A stretch of DNA of 64,000 bases from Pelobates cultripes (Eukaryota; Chordata; Amphibia; Anura; Pelobatidae). Location of the stretch: NCBI GenBank assembly GCA_933207985.1, contig OW240916.1:82062102-82126101 (forward strand), in the 5' to 3' direction. A program made the position numbers and the translations under genes. The notes below the pieces were generated by a model. The model was not told where the DNA came from and did no database searches. It saw nothing but the letters and a program-made list of their open reading frames with translations. Below are positions 10,808-20,320 of the stretch, one piece after another; positions within the stretch are counted from its first letter, which is position 1, and every line of letters starts with the position of its first letter.

Positions 10808-12055
10808 ATAAATAAATAGCTGAGATGTGTGATTTTTATGGCTTGACTATTTTTACCTACAATGAACAATTCACCTTTGAAATTCACCATAATTCCCTTT
10901 TTGCTGATCTTCCATTCTTCAGTCATTTTGCTGACACATTGATATCATAGCCAATACATTGTCAACACACACCTTTTTAGAGCAATATCACAGCATCTAC
11001 ATTGCACGTACTGTAGGAGAGCAGGAGAATCGCTTTGTCTGCTTTCCCCTGTCACTCAGTTATTGGCTTATGTCGTGTCAACAATAGATTGACAAGTGAG
11101 CATAATTCTAAAAAAAAATATCTGCAGTTCTATAGTTTTCCTTGTTGATGATTTTTTGATCTATAATTTTTTTCCATGTTAAGTACCTTTAATCGTCCGA
11201 TACACCTTGATTTTGGTGTAAGAACTTCAGTAAAAAGTTAAATTTGATGATCAATTAATTCCAATAATTCCGAGAAGCGAAGAATAATACGTGAAGATCT
11301 TTCTTGCCTCTGCCATTACCAATCCCTGTTTAATATGACCGCTTAAACGATACGACAAGCTATATATTAAATTATTAGTGGCTATTAGTTCTCATTCTCC
11401 CTGATTTCTTCTAAATGTTGCACTGTTTTCTACGAGGAACATATTGTTGGAGCAGACGATAGAACAACTAATTACTTTTTGTTTTAGACTTCCCTGATTC
11501 CTATTCTCATAATGAGCAGGATATCCCTGAACTGTTTATGTGACATTTAGATAAATAATGCAAACAATTTTAGACATTTCCATATTTCTCCTTTAATGTC
11601 TCAGTGTCTCAGACTTAATCCAAGTTCCTTCGGCATTTATTGCTGTTTGTTACACTAACAAGTGAGATTAGGGGAATTCTAATGAAGGCTTGCAGCAGTG
11701 GTAGACTCTCTGATTAAAATGCCGTAATAACAGTTGCATGAATTTATATACCTGATTATCCTAAGCTATTTAGCACAAGTAAACATACAAACAGAAGGAG
11801 GGATGCAGGCTCACTCACACTACAGCTAGAGTAGATATGGAAATTGATCCGCACAAGGTAAATATGTAAAAGCCTTATATACTTTTTATCTTATCTCCTT
11901 ATCCCGAGATTTGCATGATTTTTTTTGTTTGTTTTTCTTAAGTCTTTCTATTAGTCCAGAGAAACATTTATTTCTACAGCTCTGTCTGCCAGATTGAGTG
12001 GCGTGTTTTTTTAGGCCATCTGCTGGAACTATTGCCCCATAAACAGATCTGCACA
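10808..12055. other. Low-repeat stretch, no gene found
   Basis: About 1.2 kb without MITE termini, tandem repeats or long ORFs. Composition is even and AT-rich. It may be ancestral single-copy DNA surviving between insertions, but nothing in the sequence itself proves function. Confidence 0.4.
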
Positions 12056-12057
12056 TA

Positions 12058-12619
12058 CAGTTCCCTCCACTGATATTGGCACCATTGGAAAATAAGAGCA
12101 AAAAAGGCTGTGGAAAATTGTCTTCATTGCTTAACCTCAACTTTTTGTTCAAAAACTACACAAAAAAATAGCTCTTGTGGATATCGAACAATTGCAAACA
12201 CAACACAGATTTCTAAACAAAAATAGTTTTGTTAAATATATGTGTGTTGCAATTACTGGCACCCTTTTAGGCAATACTTTTCGCTACATCCCTTTGCCAG
12301 CTCTGAGTTTTCCCCTATAATACCTAATGTGGTTGGTCGACTCTGGTGGACTCTTCTCTTCGGTTCACCCCACAGGTTTTCTATGGGGTTCAAGTCCGGG
12401 GACTGGGATGGCAATTGAGGGACCTTGATTTTGTGGTCAGTAAACCAATGTCATGTTGATTTTGAAGTATGTTTTGGACCATTGTCCTGCTTGAAGATGC
12501 AACCATGGCCCATTTAAGCTTTCTGGCAGAGACAGTCAGGAGAACATTTAATATCTATTGATATTTGAAAGAGGCCATAATGACATGTATTCTAACAAAA
12601 TGTCCAGCACCAAAACATT
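12058..12619 (-). mobile_element. Truncated Tc1-like element, third family
   Basis: Terminal repeat CAGTTCCCTCCACTGATATTGG starts at 12058 after TA (12056-12057), a Tc1 terminus. Going inward, the minus strand encodes decayed transposase (region 12290-12610, antisense of the LENRW...VFSDE-like blocks, including the frequently seen CTATGGGGTTCAAGTC stretch). The rest of the element is missing: sequence changes at about 12620 to the hAT-like composite. Confidence 0.75.
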
Positions 12620-12856
12620 GCAACCACCAGGGGCGGACTGACCGGTCGGGCACTTCGGACACAGTCCGAGGGCCCGGCAGGGGGGCCCGCCGCCAGGGCC
12701 GCCTTCAGGGGGCCCGGCGGCAGGGCTGGATTGGGGACTTGAGCGGAAGGTGCCACCGGGTGGCCGGTCCGGTGGCACACTGTGAGGGGGGGGCTGCCGT
12801 TTGATGCTGCAGCCGCCGGACCGGGTAGCAGCCTCGCCGGTCTGGCGGCATTCCTC

Positions 12857-13464
12857 TGTCACGGTTCTCACCTGATAGACAGACGGCAAGACGTGGTCGC
12901 TCTTGGAGTTCCCAACAGGGGACTTGAACCGGGGATCTTCTCAGTCCTGGTCCTGTTTCTACCTCTGAGCCACAGCAGCTATTTACAGTGAAGACTGATT
13001 CCAGTCCTGTTCATCCTGACATGGCTACTACTCTGGGGGCTGCACCTTGACTTGGCTGTGTTTCACCTGACTCTGATCAGTCATCAGCAGGGTATATAAA
13101 CCCAGCCTCGCCCTGTGCTCAGGGTCAAGTCTTTGATCCTGTTTGTTCCAGTGTTCCTGTTTCATCGCTTCGCATTATTGACCCCGGCTTCCTGACTCGT
13201 TTATTCTGACTTCTGGCATCCCTTGACTTCGGCTACTCCTCGTTGTTCCTGTCCTCTGGCATCCTTTGACCTCGGCTATCCCTCGACCATCCTGCTGGTT
13301 CAGTCCTTGCCTGTCCTGCGTATTGGTACTGCATCCTGCACAGCCCCCGTGCACAGACCCACAGGCCAGGTGAATTCTTACCTGACCACCTCGGCCTGTG
13401 GCTATCTGCAAGGGTGAGCATCATATCTGCGCTACAGACTCCCAACTCAGGTAAGACCCTGACA
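12857..13464 (+). mobile_element. Solo LTR, gypsy-like
   Basis: 608 bp beginning TGTCACGG and ending CCTGACA, flanked by TCCTC on both sides (12852-12856, 13465-13469), a perfect 5-bp target duplication. A TATA box (GGTATATAAACCC, 13091-13103) and a C/T-rich downstream part resemble the gypsy LTR at 24643, suggesting a related Ty3/gypsy family. Internal sequence is absent, as expected after LTR-LTR recombination. Confidence 0.88.
12905..12988 (-). repeat. tRNA-like sequence inside the solo LTR
   Basis: The minus strand reads GTGGCTCAGAGGTAG (polymerase III A-box-like) and, about 40 bases later, CCGGTTCAAGTCC (B-box-like). The cloverleaf stems do not close well, so this is not a tRNA gene. 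It could be a tRNA-derived SINE fragment captured by the LTR, or chance similarity. Confidence 0.35.
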
Positions 13465-13679
13465 TCCTCTTACTAACACTGGAGGAGGAGCATGTGTCTA
13501 TCATGCTCCCTGCGGTTCCCACAATTCCCAGCACAGGATGTGGGAACCGCAAAGGAGCATGACAGACACATGCTCCTCCTCCACTGTTAGTGAGAGGAAT
13601 GCCGCCGGACCGGCGAGGCTGCCACCCGGTCCGGCGGCTCCAGCATCAAACGGCCGGCCCCCTCAGACTTTTAGTAAGT

Positions 13680-13779
13680 NNNNNNNNNNNNNNNNNNNNN
13701 NNNNNNNNNNNNNNNNNNNNNNNNNNNNNNNNNNNNNNNNNNNNNNNNNNNNNNNNNNNNNNNNNNNNNNNNNNNNNNN
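13680..13779. other. Assembly gap (100 N)
   Basis: Exactly 100 undetermined bases, the conventional size for a gap of unknown length. It falls between the palindrome and a purine-rich tandem array, both hard to sequence and assemble. Confidence 0.98.
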
Positions 13780-14180
13780 GGGACAGAGAGATGGGGAGGG
13801 GGGGAGAAAGAGGGGGGGACAGAGAGATGGGGAGGGGGGGACATAGAGATGGGGAAGGGGGAGAAAGGGGGGGCAATAAAGAGATGGGGAGAAAGAGAGG
13901 GAAGAATGAGACACAGGGGGAGACAGAGAGGGAAGAATGAGACACGGGGAGAAAGAGGGGGAATAGAGAGATGGGGAGGGGGAGAAAGAGACAGAGAGGG
14001 AAGAATGAGACACAGGGGGAATAGAGAGATGGGGAGGGGGGAGACAGAGAGGGAAGAATGAGACACGGGTAGAAAGAGGGGGAATAGAGGGAGGGGGAGA
14101 AAGAGACAGAGAGGGAAGAATGAGACACGGGGAGAAAGAGGAGGAATAGAGAGTTGGGGAGAAAGAGAGGGAAGAATGCC
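13780..14180. repeat. Purine-rich minisatellite
   Basis: Irregular repeats of GAGAGATGGGGAGGGGG-AGAAAGAG and GGGAAGAATGAGACACGGGG on the plus strand, almost pure A/G. The long open frames on both strands here are a by-product of the repeat. Confidence 0.9.
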
Positions 14181-14429
14181 CCCCCTCCCCTGTCCGCAGG
14201 CACCGTGCGGGCAGGGGAGGAAGAGAGGACCTGGGAGCTCACCCTGCAGCTCCTCTGGGTCCTTCTTGCGCGAGCACAGAGCGTTGCCGCGGTTACCATG
14301 GCAACGTTACTGCTCTTGCGAGAGTCAACTCTAGCCCTGGAGCTACGGGCTAGAGTTCACTCTCAACACTGTAACCCCCATGGATTCCTGGTGGTCGCAG
14401 TGGTGAGAGTGAACTCTAGCCCCATAAAC

Positions 14430-14660
14430 ACACTGCCCCCACACACACACCATACACATTCACACACTGCCCCCATACACACCATACACATTTACACACA
14501 TTGCCTCACACACACACATACACTGCCCACCCATATACACACAGACCCCCATACACAGCCCCCATACTAACATTGCCACACACATACACTGCCCACACAC
14601 CCTACACATTCACACACTACACCCCCACACACACACTGAACCTTTCACACACATTGCACC
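14430..14660. repeat. CA-rich minisatellite
   Basis: Degenerate CACACA blocks separated by CTGCCC or TTGCC with CCATA spacers. On the complement this matches the TG-rich array at 62976-64000, and the flanks match as well, so the two arrays belong to inverted copies of one element. Confidence 0.8.
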
Positions 14661-14811
14661 ACTGCTTCTATTCCCTACTACAGCCTCATATCCCAGCAGA
14701 CCCCAGGTAAGTTGTCAAACTGTTCTTAAACGGTTTGACTACTTACTCTGGAGCAGTAGTGGTTATTGTGCATGGATTATTTCTTTAAATAATCTACAAG
14801 TGCCCCAGTAG
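14640..14811 (-). repeat. Segment homologous to 62796-62970, inverted
   Basis: The reverse complement of this stretch aligns with 62796-62970: GGCACTTGTAGATTATTTAAAG, CAGAGTAAGTAGT, GTTTGACAACTT and TGGGGTCTGCTGGGA occur in the same order, the other copy having an extra block of roughly 45 bp. This marks two copies of one hAT-like element in opposite orientations. Confidence 0.8.
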
Positions 14812-15045
14812 CCAGCCAGCCAACCCACAGGCTGGCCAGTAGCCAGCCAGTTAGCCAGCCCACAGGCCAGTAGCCAGCCCACAGGCCTACAGCAAGCCAC
14901 AGGCTCACAGCCAGCAAGCCACAGCCTGCCAGCCGCAGCCTGCCAGCCGCAGTCAGCAAGCCCACAGCCTGCCGGCAGTAGCCAGCAAGCCCACAGCCTG
15001 CCAGCCGCAGCCAGCAAGCCCACAGACTGCCAGCCAGCAACAGTA
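14805..15045. repeat. CCAGC/CCACAG minisatellite
   Basis: Short units CCAGCCAGC, CCCACAGGC and CCGCAGCCTGCCAG repeat about a dozen times. The open frames rich in Trp, Leu and Ala on the minus strand come from the repeat and are not genes. Confidence 0.85.
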
Positions 15046-15119
15046 ATTAAGGTAAGAGGAGCCAACTTGGCTTAGGTATCAGCGAGCTATGTTGTGTTGC
15101 TATATTGTGAATAGGAACC

Positions 15120-15445
15120 AGAGTGTTGGAGAGACCACCCTCCAGGCCCCATTAGACTCTAGCCTCTGCTAGAAATCCCCTCCATGGCCCATTAGCCCTC
15201 AATTGTAGTTTCTACTGGGGCCTGGAGGCGACTGTTTCCAGCAGGGGATATCTAATGGACGCTGAGATGGCCTCTGTTAGAAAGACCCCCTTCCAAGCCT
15301 TTTAGACTCCATTGTAGTCTCTAATGGGGCTTGGAGGGGATTCTTTCTAACACACTCTCTAAAGGACACTGAGATAGCCTCCGCTAGAAAGACCCCCCTC
15401 CATGGCCCATTAGCCCTCAATTGTAGTCTCTACTGGGGCCTCGAA
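15120..15445. repeat. About 100-bp tandem repeats with internal inverted halves
   Basis: Three diverged units, each with CTAGAAAGACCCCC(C/T)TCCA, GCCCATTAGCCCTCAATTGTAG, TCTACTGGGGCCT and a run ending GCTGAGATGGCCTC. Within a unit, CCATTAGACTC and GAGTCTAATGG-like halves allow folding. Confidence 0.7.
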
Positions 15446-15616
15446 GGGCTTATTGCCCTTTTGTTCCTTGTGTCTAAAGATTGTGTAGGGTGTGGCTGGA
15501 GGCGGTGCATGGAGGCGGGACAAGGGTGGCGCTTGCTGCAGAGTATGGGTGGGGCCTGTAAGGGGGCCCTTGATTTATTTTGCCCGGGGGCCCTGAGGGT
15601 TCTCAGTCCGCCCCTG

Positions 15617-16100
15617 CATTTACTCCATATATCCTTGAAGTGGGGATTATTCCACTTTACGCGAGCAATATCAGAGCTGATCCTAGCTCTGAAAAGTGTG
15701 AGTAAGACTGATTTTATACCTTTATATTTATTTTATACACCGATTTACTGTGCCATTGGAGTCCTGTTTTTATTTTTCTCTCCACATATGCTGAATTCTC
15801 AACATTTGAAGATATGATCCCACCTACACCCTAAAGAATATTCCTTTACAAGTGGGACCTACCCTCACGGACTGTGATAAGCCTATTTTATTGGACTATT
15901 GTTTTATTACTTATTTTATTCTGTATTTTATCTGACTAATTTAGTCTTTTATTTTATCAAGTTTTAGGCGCATCCTTATATCTATGTTTGTTCTTGCTAT
16001 CTGTTATCATTAGGGGATTATTGGGGACTCCCCTTTGAGGATTGCTGCCTTTCTTATAATTTTATTGTGGCAATTTAGCGCTGTTTTCTTTCTCTTTTTC
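15617..16100. other. Unassigned sequence next to the hAT-like end
   Basis: AT-rich, with GAAGTGGGGATTATTCCACTTTA near its start, which forms a small hairpin. No ORF or known terminus. It does not continue the Tc1 element found on the other side of the composite, so that junction has been rearranged. Confidence 0.4.
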
Positions 16101-16287
16101 CACTGCCCTAAATAGCCCTACCCCTAAATAGCCATAGCCCTACCCCTAAATAGCCATACCCCTAAATAGCCATAGCCCTACCCCATGTCATTAATACCCC
16201 TACCCCTAAATAGCCCTACCCCATGTCATTAATAGCCCTACCCCTAAATAGCCCTACCCCATGTCATTAATAGCCCTACCCCTAAAT
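16101..16287. repeat. Minisatellite, left part
   Basis: Units CCCTACCCCTAAATAG, alternating with CCCTACCCCATGTCATTAATA. It is the same array as 17209-17790, separated by the hAT-like element at 16288-17208. Confidence 0.9.
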
Positions 16288-17208
16288 CAGGGGCGTACCT
16301 AGGGCATGTGGCACCCGGGGCGGGTCCTGGGTTTGGCACCCCCCGCTTCTCCAAAAAAAAAAACGAATACATTTTTAAAATGTGTTATATTTTTTACATT
16401 TTTTAAAACATTTATTGAACAAATTTGTAAACTTTGTAAAACCCCTGCCCCCCTCTACAAAATCTCTGCACCCCCTCACACACAGTTACAGACAGACAGT
16501 CACACATATAGTCACAGGCAGTCATACACACAGTTACAGGTAGAGAGTTACACACACAGTCAGTTACAAGCAGTTACACACACTGTTACAGGCAGTTACA
16601 CACACGGTCACAGGCAGACAGTCATACACATAGTTACAGCCACAAACACACACAGTTACAGGCAGTCACCCACACAGTTTCAGGCAGTTACACACACACA
16701 CAGTTTCAGGCAGACAGTTACACACGCACACAGTTTCAGGCAGACAGTTACACACACACACACACACACACAGTTTCAGGCAGACAGTTACACACACACA
16801 CAGTTTCAGGCAGCTACACACACACACTGTTTCAGGCAGACAGTTACACACACACACAGTTTCAGGCAGTCACACACTCATACTTATTTATAGTGTGGGC
16901 TGGAGGAGTGGATTCATCGAAGTCCTTCCCTGGAGCCTGGTAGGTGGAGGTGCAGGGATTTCCTCTTGCTGCACCTCCATGTGCAGCAGTAACAGCAGCC
17001 CCTGCTCGCGGTTAGGCTTCGCCCCTACATATCCGTAGCTCCGCCCCCTTCCTCTGTGCGGCCAGTTTATCTTGCTGGTCTCCGTGTAAGCTGTGTGACA
17101 CCCCAGCTGCCATGGGGTAAAGCTCACACAGCCCCCTCCAGCCCCAAGACCAGGGTCAAGGCACCCCTCTACAAAGTGGCACCCGGGGCCCTCCTTAGTC
17201 CGCCACTG
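16288..17208. mobile_element. Non-autonomous hAT-like element in a minisatellite
   Basis: Ends CAGGGGCGTACCTAGG and CCTTAGTCCGCCACTG are imperfect inverted repeats, and CCCTAAAT occurs directly outside both (16280-16287, 17209-17216), an exact 8-bp duplication as made by hAT transposases. Because CCCTAAAT is also part of the surrounding repeat unit, the duplication is slightly less decisive than usual. The element carries its own CACAGTTTCAGGCAGACAGTTA array. Confidence 0.8.
16470..16885. repeat. Minisatellite inside the hAT-like element
   Basis: About 15 variable units of CAGTTACAGGCAGTCACACACA and CAGTTTCAGGCAGACAGTTACACACACA, unit 22-35 bp. The 195-codon open frame starting at 16306 is caused by this array and is not a gene. 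Confidence 0.9.
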
Positions 17209-17790
17209 CCCTAAATAGCCTTACCCCTAAATAGCCATAGCCCTACCCCTAAATAGCCATACCCCTAAATAGCCATAGCCCTACCCCATGTCATTAATAC
17301 CCCTACCCCTAAATAGCCCTACCCCATGTCATTAATACCCCTAAATATCCCTATCCCATGTCATTAATACTCCTACCCCTAAATACCCCTACAGTGTTAA
17401 TATCCCTACCCCTAAATTCCCCTACCCCATGTCATTAATACCCTTACCCCATGTCATTAATACCCCTAAATACCCCTACCCCATGTCATTAATACTCCTA
17501 CGGTGTTAATACCCCTATCCCATGTCATTAATACCCCTACAGTGTTAATACCCCTACCCCAGCACACTATGTGTATTAACACTGTGTGTGCTGGGGTAGG
17601 GGTATTAATAACATGGGGTAGGGGTATTAACACTGTGTGTGCTGGGGTAGGGGTATTAATAACATGGGGTAGGGGTATTAACACTGTGTGTGCTGGGGTA
17701 CTGGTATTAACACTGTAGGGGTATTAATGACATGGGGTAGGGTATTAACACTGTAGGGGTAGTAATGACATGGGGTAGGGGTATTAAGTG
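17209..17790. repeat. Minisatellite, right part, with an orientation switch
   Basis: Continues the CCCTAAATA/CCCCATGTCATTAATA array. Near 17565-17605 (CCCCAGCACAC...GTGTGCTGGGG) the units turn to the opposite strand (GGGGTAGGGGTATTAATAACATGGGG), so 17400-17565 and 17605-17780 are inverted copies. Confidence 0.88.
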
Positions 17791-18088
17791 CCCCAAGTCC
17801 TTCACTTACCTTTTGTGAGATGGACTTTGTAAGGGTTCTTCAATAGCTTCAGTAGAGCGGCAACCGGTTCAAGATGGCTGCCGCATTTCTCGCCGCTCAG
17901 CACAGAATGCGGCGTCTGTTTTCTATGTCTATGATCAGGCCACCTCCAAACTCCGCCCCAGCCAGTGTGCCCCGCCCCAGTCAGTGTGCCGCCCTGCAGT
18001 AAGCCCCGCCCACACCGTCTGTTAGAGCTCTGTAGGCAGCTATGGAGGAAGGCTAGTCTCTCAGTCTGGAGGGAAAATGAATAATGTA
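17791..18088. other. Unassigned stretch left of the nested element
   Basis: Moderately GC-rich, with CCCCGCCCCAGTCAGTGTGCC repeated twice at about 17957-18000. No gene or element terminus recognised. Confidence 0.4.
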
Positions 18089-18704
18089 TTAACCCCTTAA
18101 GACCGCAGCCAAATGTACAAGTTGTGATCAAAACAAAACCTGGCATTTGATTATATGTCTGTCCAACCGTAATTCACCTCTTTCATATTAAATGTACCCA
18201 CCCTTATTATATATAATTTTATTCAGGGGAAACGGCTTTCATTTAACATCAAATATTTAGGTATGGAACATAATTTAATATAAATAAAATATAAAAAAAA
18301 TGGGAGAAAATACGATTTTTTTAAATTTTCTTCTACGTGACATTCTAACTGTGAATGTCAAAATACTGTTTTCTTGGGGGGCGGGGCCTGGGCGGCATGG
18401 CGGCTGGACGCACTTTGCACGAGCTCCGAGCTTAATAATCCTGTAACCAGGCATATATGACAGCTGCACACCTAGACATACCTAAGCGACTACCTGCAGA
18501 TGTTACCCGACCCGGGAGCCATGAAACAAGTGCACAGAGCACAGCATCTGCTCGTTAACGATTACCTTGGCGAGACCCAGGGGAGCTGCATGGCGGGAGA
18601 GGAGGCCGCTCTCCTGTTGGACGGAGTGCCAAGCCAGCTACATGTGCTAGACAGCCCTGTCTCCCCCCCAAGGGGCCTGGGGGGATATCACGCCCTTCAC
18701 AAGC

Positions 18705-19313
18705 ATGCAGACCGACACAAAGAAACCAGCGGCATTGCCGAACAAGCGTGCCACCCAGCATCACAGCCCAAAATGGCTACTCACCTGTGAAGTCGGGCCT
18801 ACGTTACCTTGCCTTGCGCACTCCACCCCAGCTGATCGCGTGCTACAGCGGCTCGAGGGCCATTTTGCACGCTTCTGGGCTTCCTTGGAGGCACGTCTGC
18901 AGCATACTGAGCCCCAACAGCGAACCGTGAGCGGTGACAGAGGGTCCCGAGGGAAGACAAAGCCGCCTTGGGGCAACCCCTTAACCCCTACTCGTCCATC
19001 TACCATGAAAAGCCTGCCCAAGCCAAGAGCCAAGCGGAACACGACCTTGAAGCGGCATCCGCGTAGACGGAGGCGCTGCCGCCGCCTGAGGCAACACACC
19101 ACTTGGGTATTCCGCCCCACTTCATCGGAGAAAGAAAAAGACCGCTGGCGGGCTCGGATCTGCGGCAGACAACTGCAGGCCAGGGATTCAGCCTGGGGCC
19201 GGAGGGAGAATTATTACATTTTCGGGACTTACGCTGCCTTCTTGAACCCCCACTTCCAGGGTTTCAGTTTCCAGACGTGGGAATCGGCTGACTGTGCACA
19301 GGTCACTGACTAG
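18705..19313 (+). CDS. Possible ORF1-like remnant in the LINE-like insertion
   Basis: A 202-codon frame rich in Arg, Pro and Thr, with a stretch VLQRLEGHFARFWASLEARL (around residues 47-66) that could form a short amphipathic helix. It lies where an L1 ORF1 would start. It has no RNA-binding motif that can be pointed to, and the overlapping frame at 18500-18790 is also open, so GC richness may explain both. Weak call; may not be translated. Confidence 0.25.
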   Translation: MQTDTKKPAALPNKRATQHHSPKWLLTCEVGPTLPCLAHSTPADRVLQRLEGHFARFWASLEARLQHTEPQQRTVSGDRGSRGKTKPPWGNPLTPTRPSTMKSLPKPRAKRNTTLKRHPRRRRRCRRLRQHTTWVFRPTSSEKEKDRWRARICGRQLQARDSAWGRRENYYIFGTYAAFLNPHFQGFSFQTWESADCAQVTD

Positions 19314-19859
19314 TAAGGCTCCTAGTAACCTGGAGTTCTCACTAAGCATGCTTATAATGCCTGTTTTTACGTATTACTGTTGTCTCAAGTTTAATACAAG
19401 CGGACATTATCTTATATAAGCGGTAACTACATTACTTGTTTCACTTAATACTTTATGCAATCAACAATAGTTGCAGTGCTTAAGCTTTACCCAGCACTAA
19501 CTATTTTATCAATAAGGTTTTAAGTATAAATGTGTCCTAGTGTTAATGTGATAATGCTGGTTAAAAAGGGCTGAACGATCTGCAGGCAATAACTGCATAA
19601 AAATTGTGACTTGCAAGTTTTAACATAACAATTAAAATGCACAGTTTTCAAATAGCCTACACAAGAGCAACACACCCTGTATAAACCTCGCACACAGGCC
19701 AGCTATTGCCACACGGCAATGCGCATTACAATACTGCAACTGTTTTAGCATAACTAATATAACTAGCCTAGCACTCATAAGCGTTGATTTTTTCACTTTA
19801 TATTAATGTTCTTATTATTTAGCCAAGCTGACCATTTAGCACAGATTAAGCTAGTAACT

Positions 19860-20320
19860 TTAAAGGACCACTATAGTGCCAGGAAAACATACTTGTGCCA
19901 TACTTGTTTTCCTGGCACTATAGTGCCCTGAGGGTGCCCCCACCCTCAGGGACCCCCTCCCGCCCGGCTCTGGGGAGAGGAAAGGGGTAAAAACTTACCT
20001 TTTTCCAGCGCTGGGCGGGGAGCTCTCCTCCTCCGTTCCTCCCATTCGGCTAAATGGGCACGCGCGGCAAGAGCTGCGCGCGCATTCAGCCGGTCGCATA
20101 GGAAAGCATTTGCAATGCTTTCCTATGGGCGCTTGCGTGCTCTCGCTGTGATTTTCACAGTGAGAATCACGCAAGCGCCTCTAGCGGCTGTCAATGAGAC
20201 AGCCACTAGAGGAATTGGAGGATGGATTAACCCATTTATATGGGTTAATCCTAGCTGGACCAGGCACCCAGACCACTTCATTAAGCTGAAGTGGTCTGGG
20301 TGCCTAGAGTGGTCCTTTAA
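19860..20320. mobile_element. T2/Kolobok-type MITE inside the LINE-like insertion
   Basis: TTAAAGGACCACTATAGTGCC at the left (TTAA 19860-19863) and AGAGTGGTCCTTTAA at the right (TTAA 20317-20320). Subterminal GTTTTCCTGGCACTATAG and CTGAAGTGGTCTGGGTGCC match the copies at 7835-8215 and 41642-42173. The inner hairpin is TTTCCTATGGG / CCGGTCGCATAGGAAAG. No coding capacity. Confidence 0.9.

Larger units (their letters stand above)
12798..13652. repeat. Long palindrome split by a solo LTR
   Basis: The right arm 13539-13652 is the reverse complement of 13465-13523 plus 12798-12856 with few mismatches (for instance GCATGTGTCT...AGACACATGC and GCCGCCGGACCGG...CCGGTCTGGCGGC). Removing the LTR at 12857-13464 and one copy of its 5-bp duplication gives continuous arms of roughly 115 bp around a short loop near 13524-13538. 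Confidence 0.85.
12628..15616. mobile_element. Composite hAT-like element with nested insertions
   Basis: Left end CAGGGGCGGACTGACC (12628) and right end GGTTCTCAGTCCGCCCCTG (15616) are inverted copies of a terminus typical of vertebrate non-autonomous hAT-like elements. Inside lie a palindrome split by a solo LTR, an assembly gap, a purine-rich minisatellite, a module shared with 52251-52500 (GTTGCCGCGGTTACCATGGCAACG), CA-rich DNA, a CCAGC array and a set of about 100-bp repeats. No 8-bp target duplication is seen (GCAACCAC versus CATTTACT), so the two ends may come from different insertions. Confidence 0.55.

Noticed and set aside
12905..12988. tRNA gene
   Set aside because: A- and B-box-like motifs are present, but acceptor and T stems do not pair properly.
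13646..14299. 217-codon minus-strand frame
   Set aside because: Caused by purine-rich tandem DNA and running through the N gap.
14763..15065. Trp/Leu-rich minus-strand frames
   Set aside because: Translation of the CCAGC/CCACAG array.
16306..16893. 195-codon frame rich in His/Thr/Gln
   Set aside because: Translation of the CACACA/CAGTTTCAGG minisatellite.
18705..19313. A cellular gene in the 18-19 kb region
   Set aside because: The frame lies inside a retrotransposed insertion with its own target duplication, and overlapping frames are equally open because of GC content.
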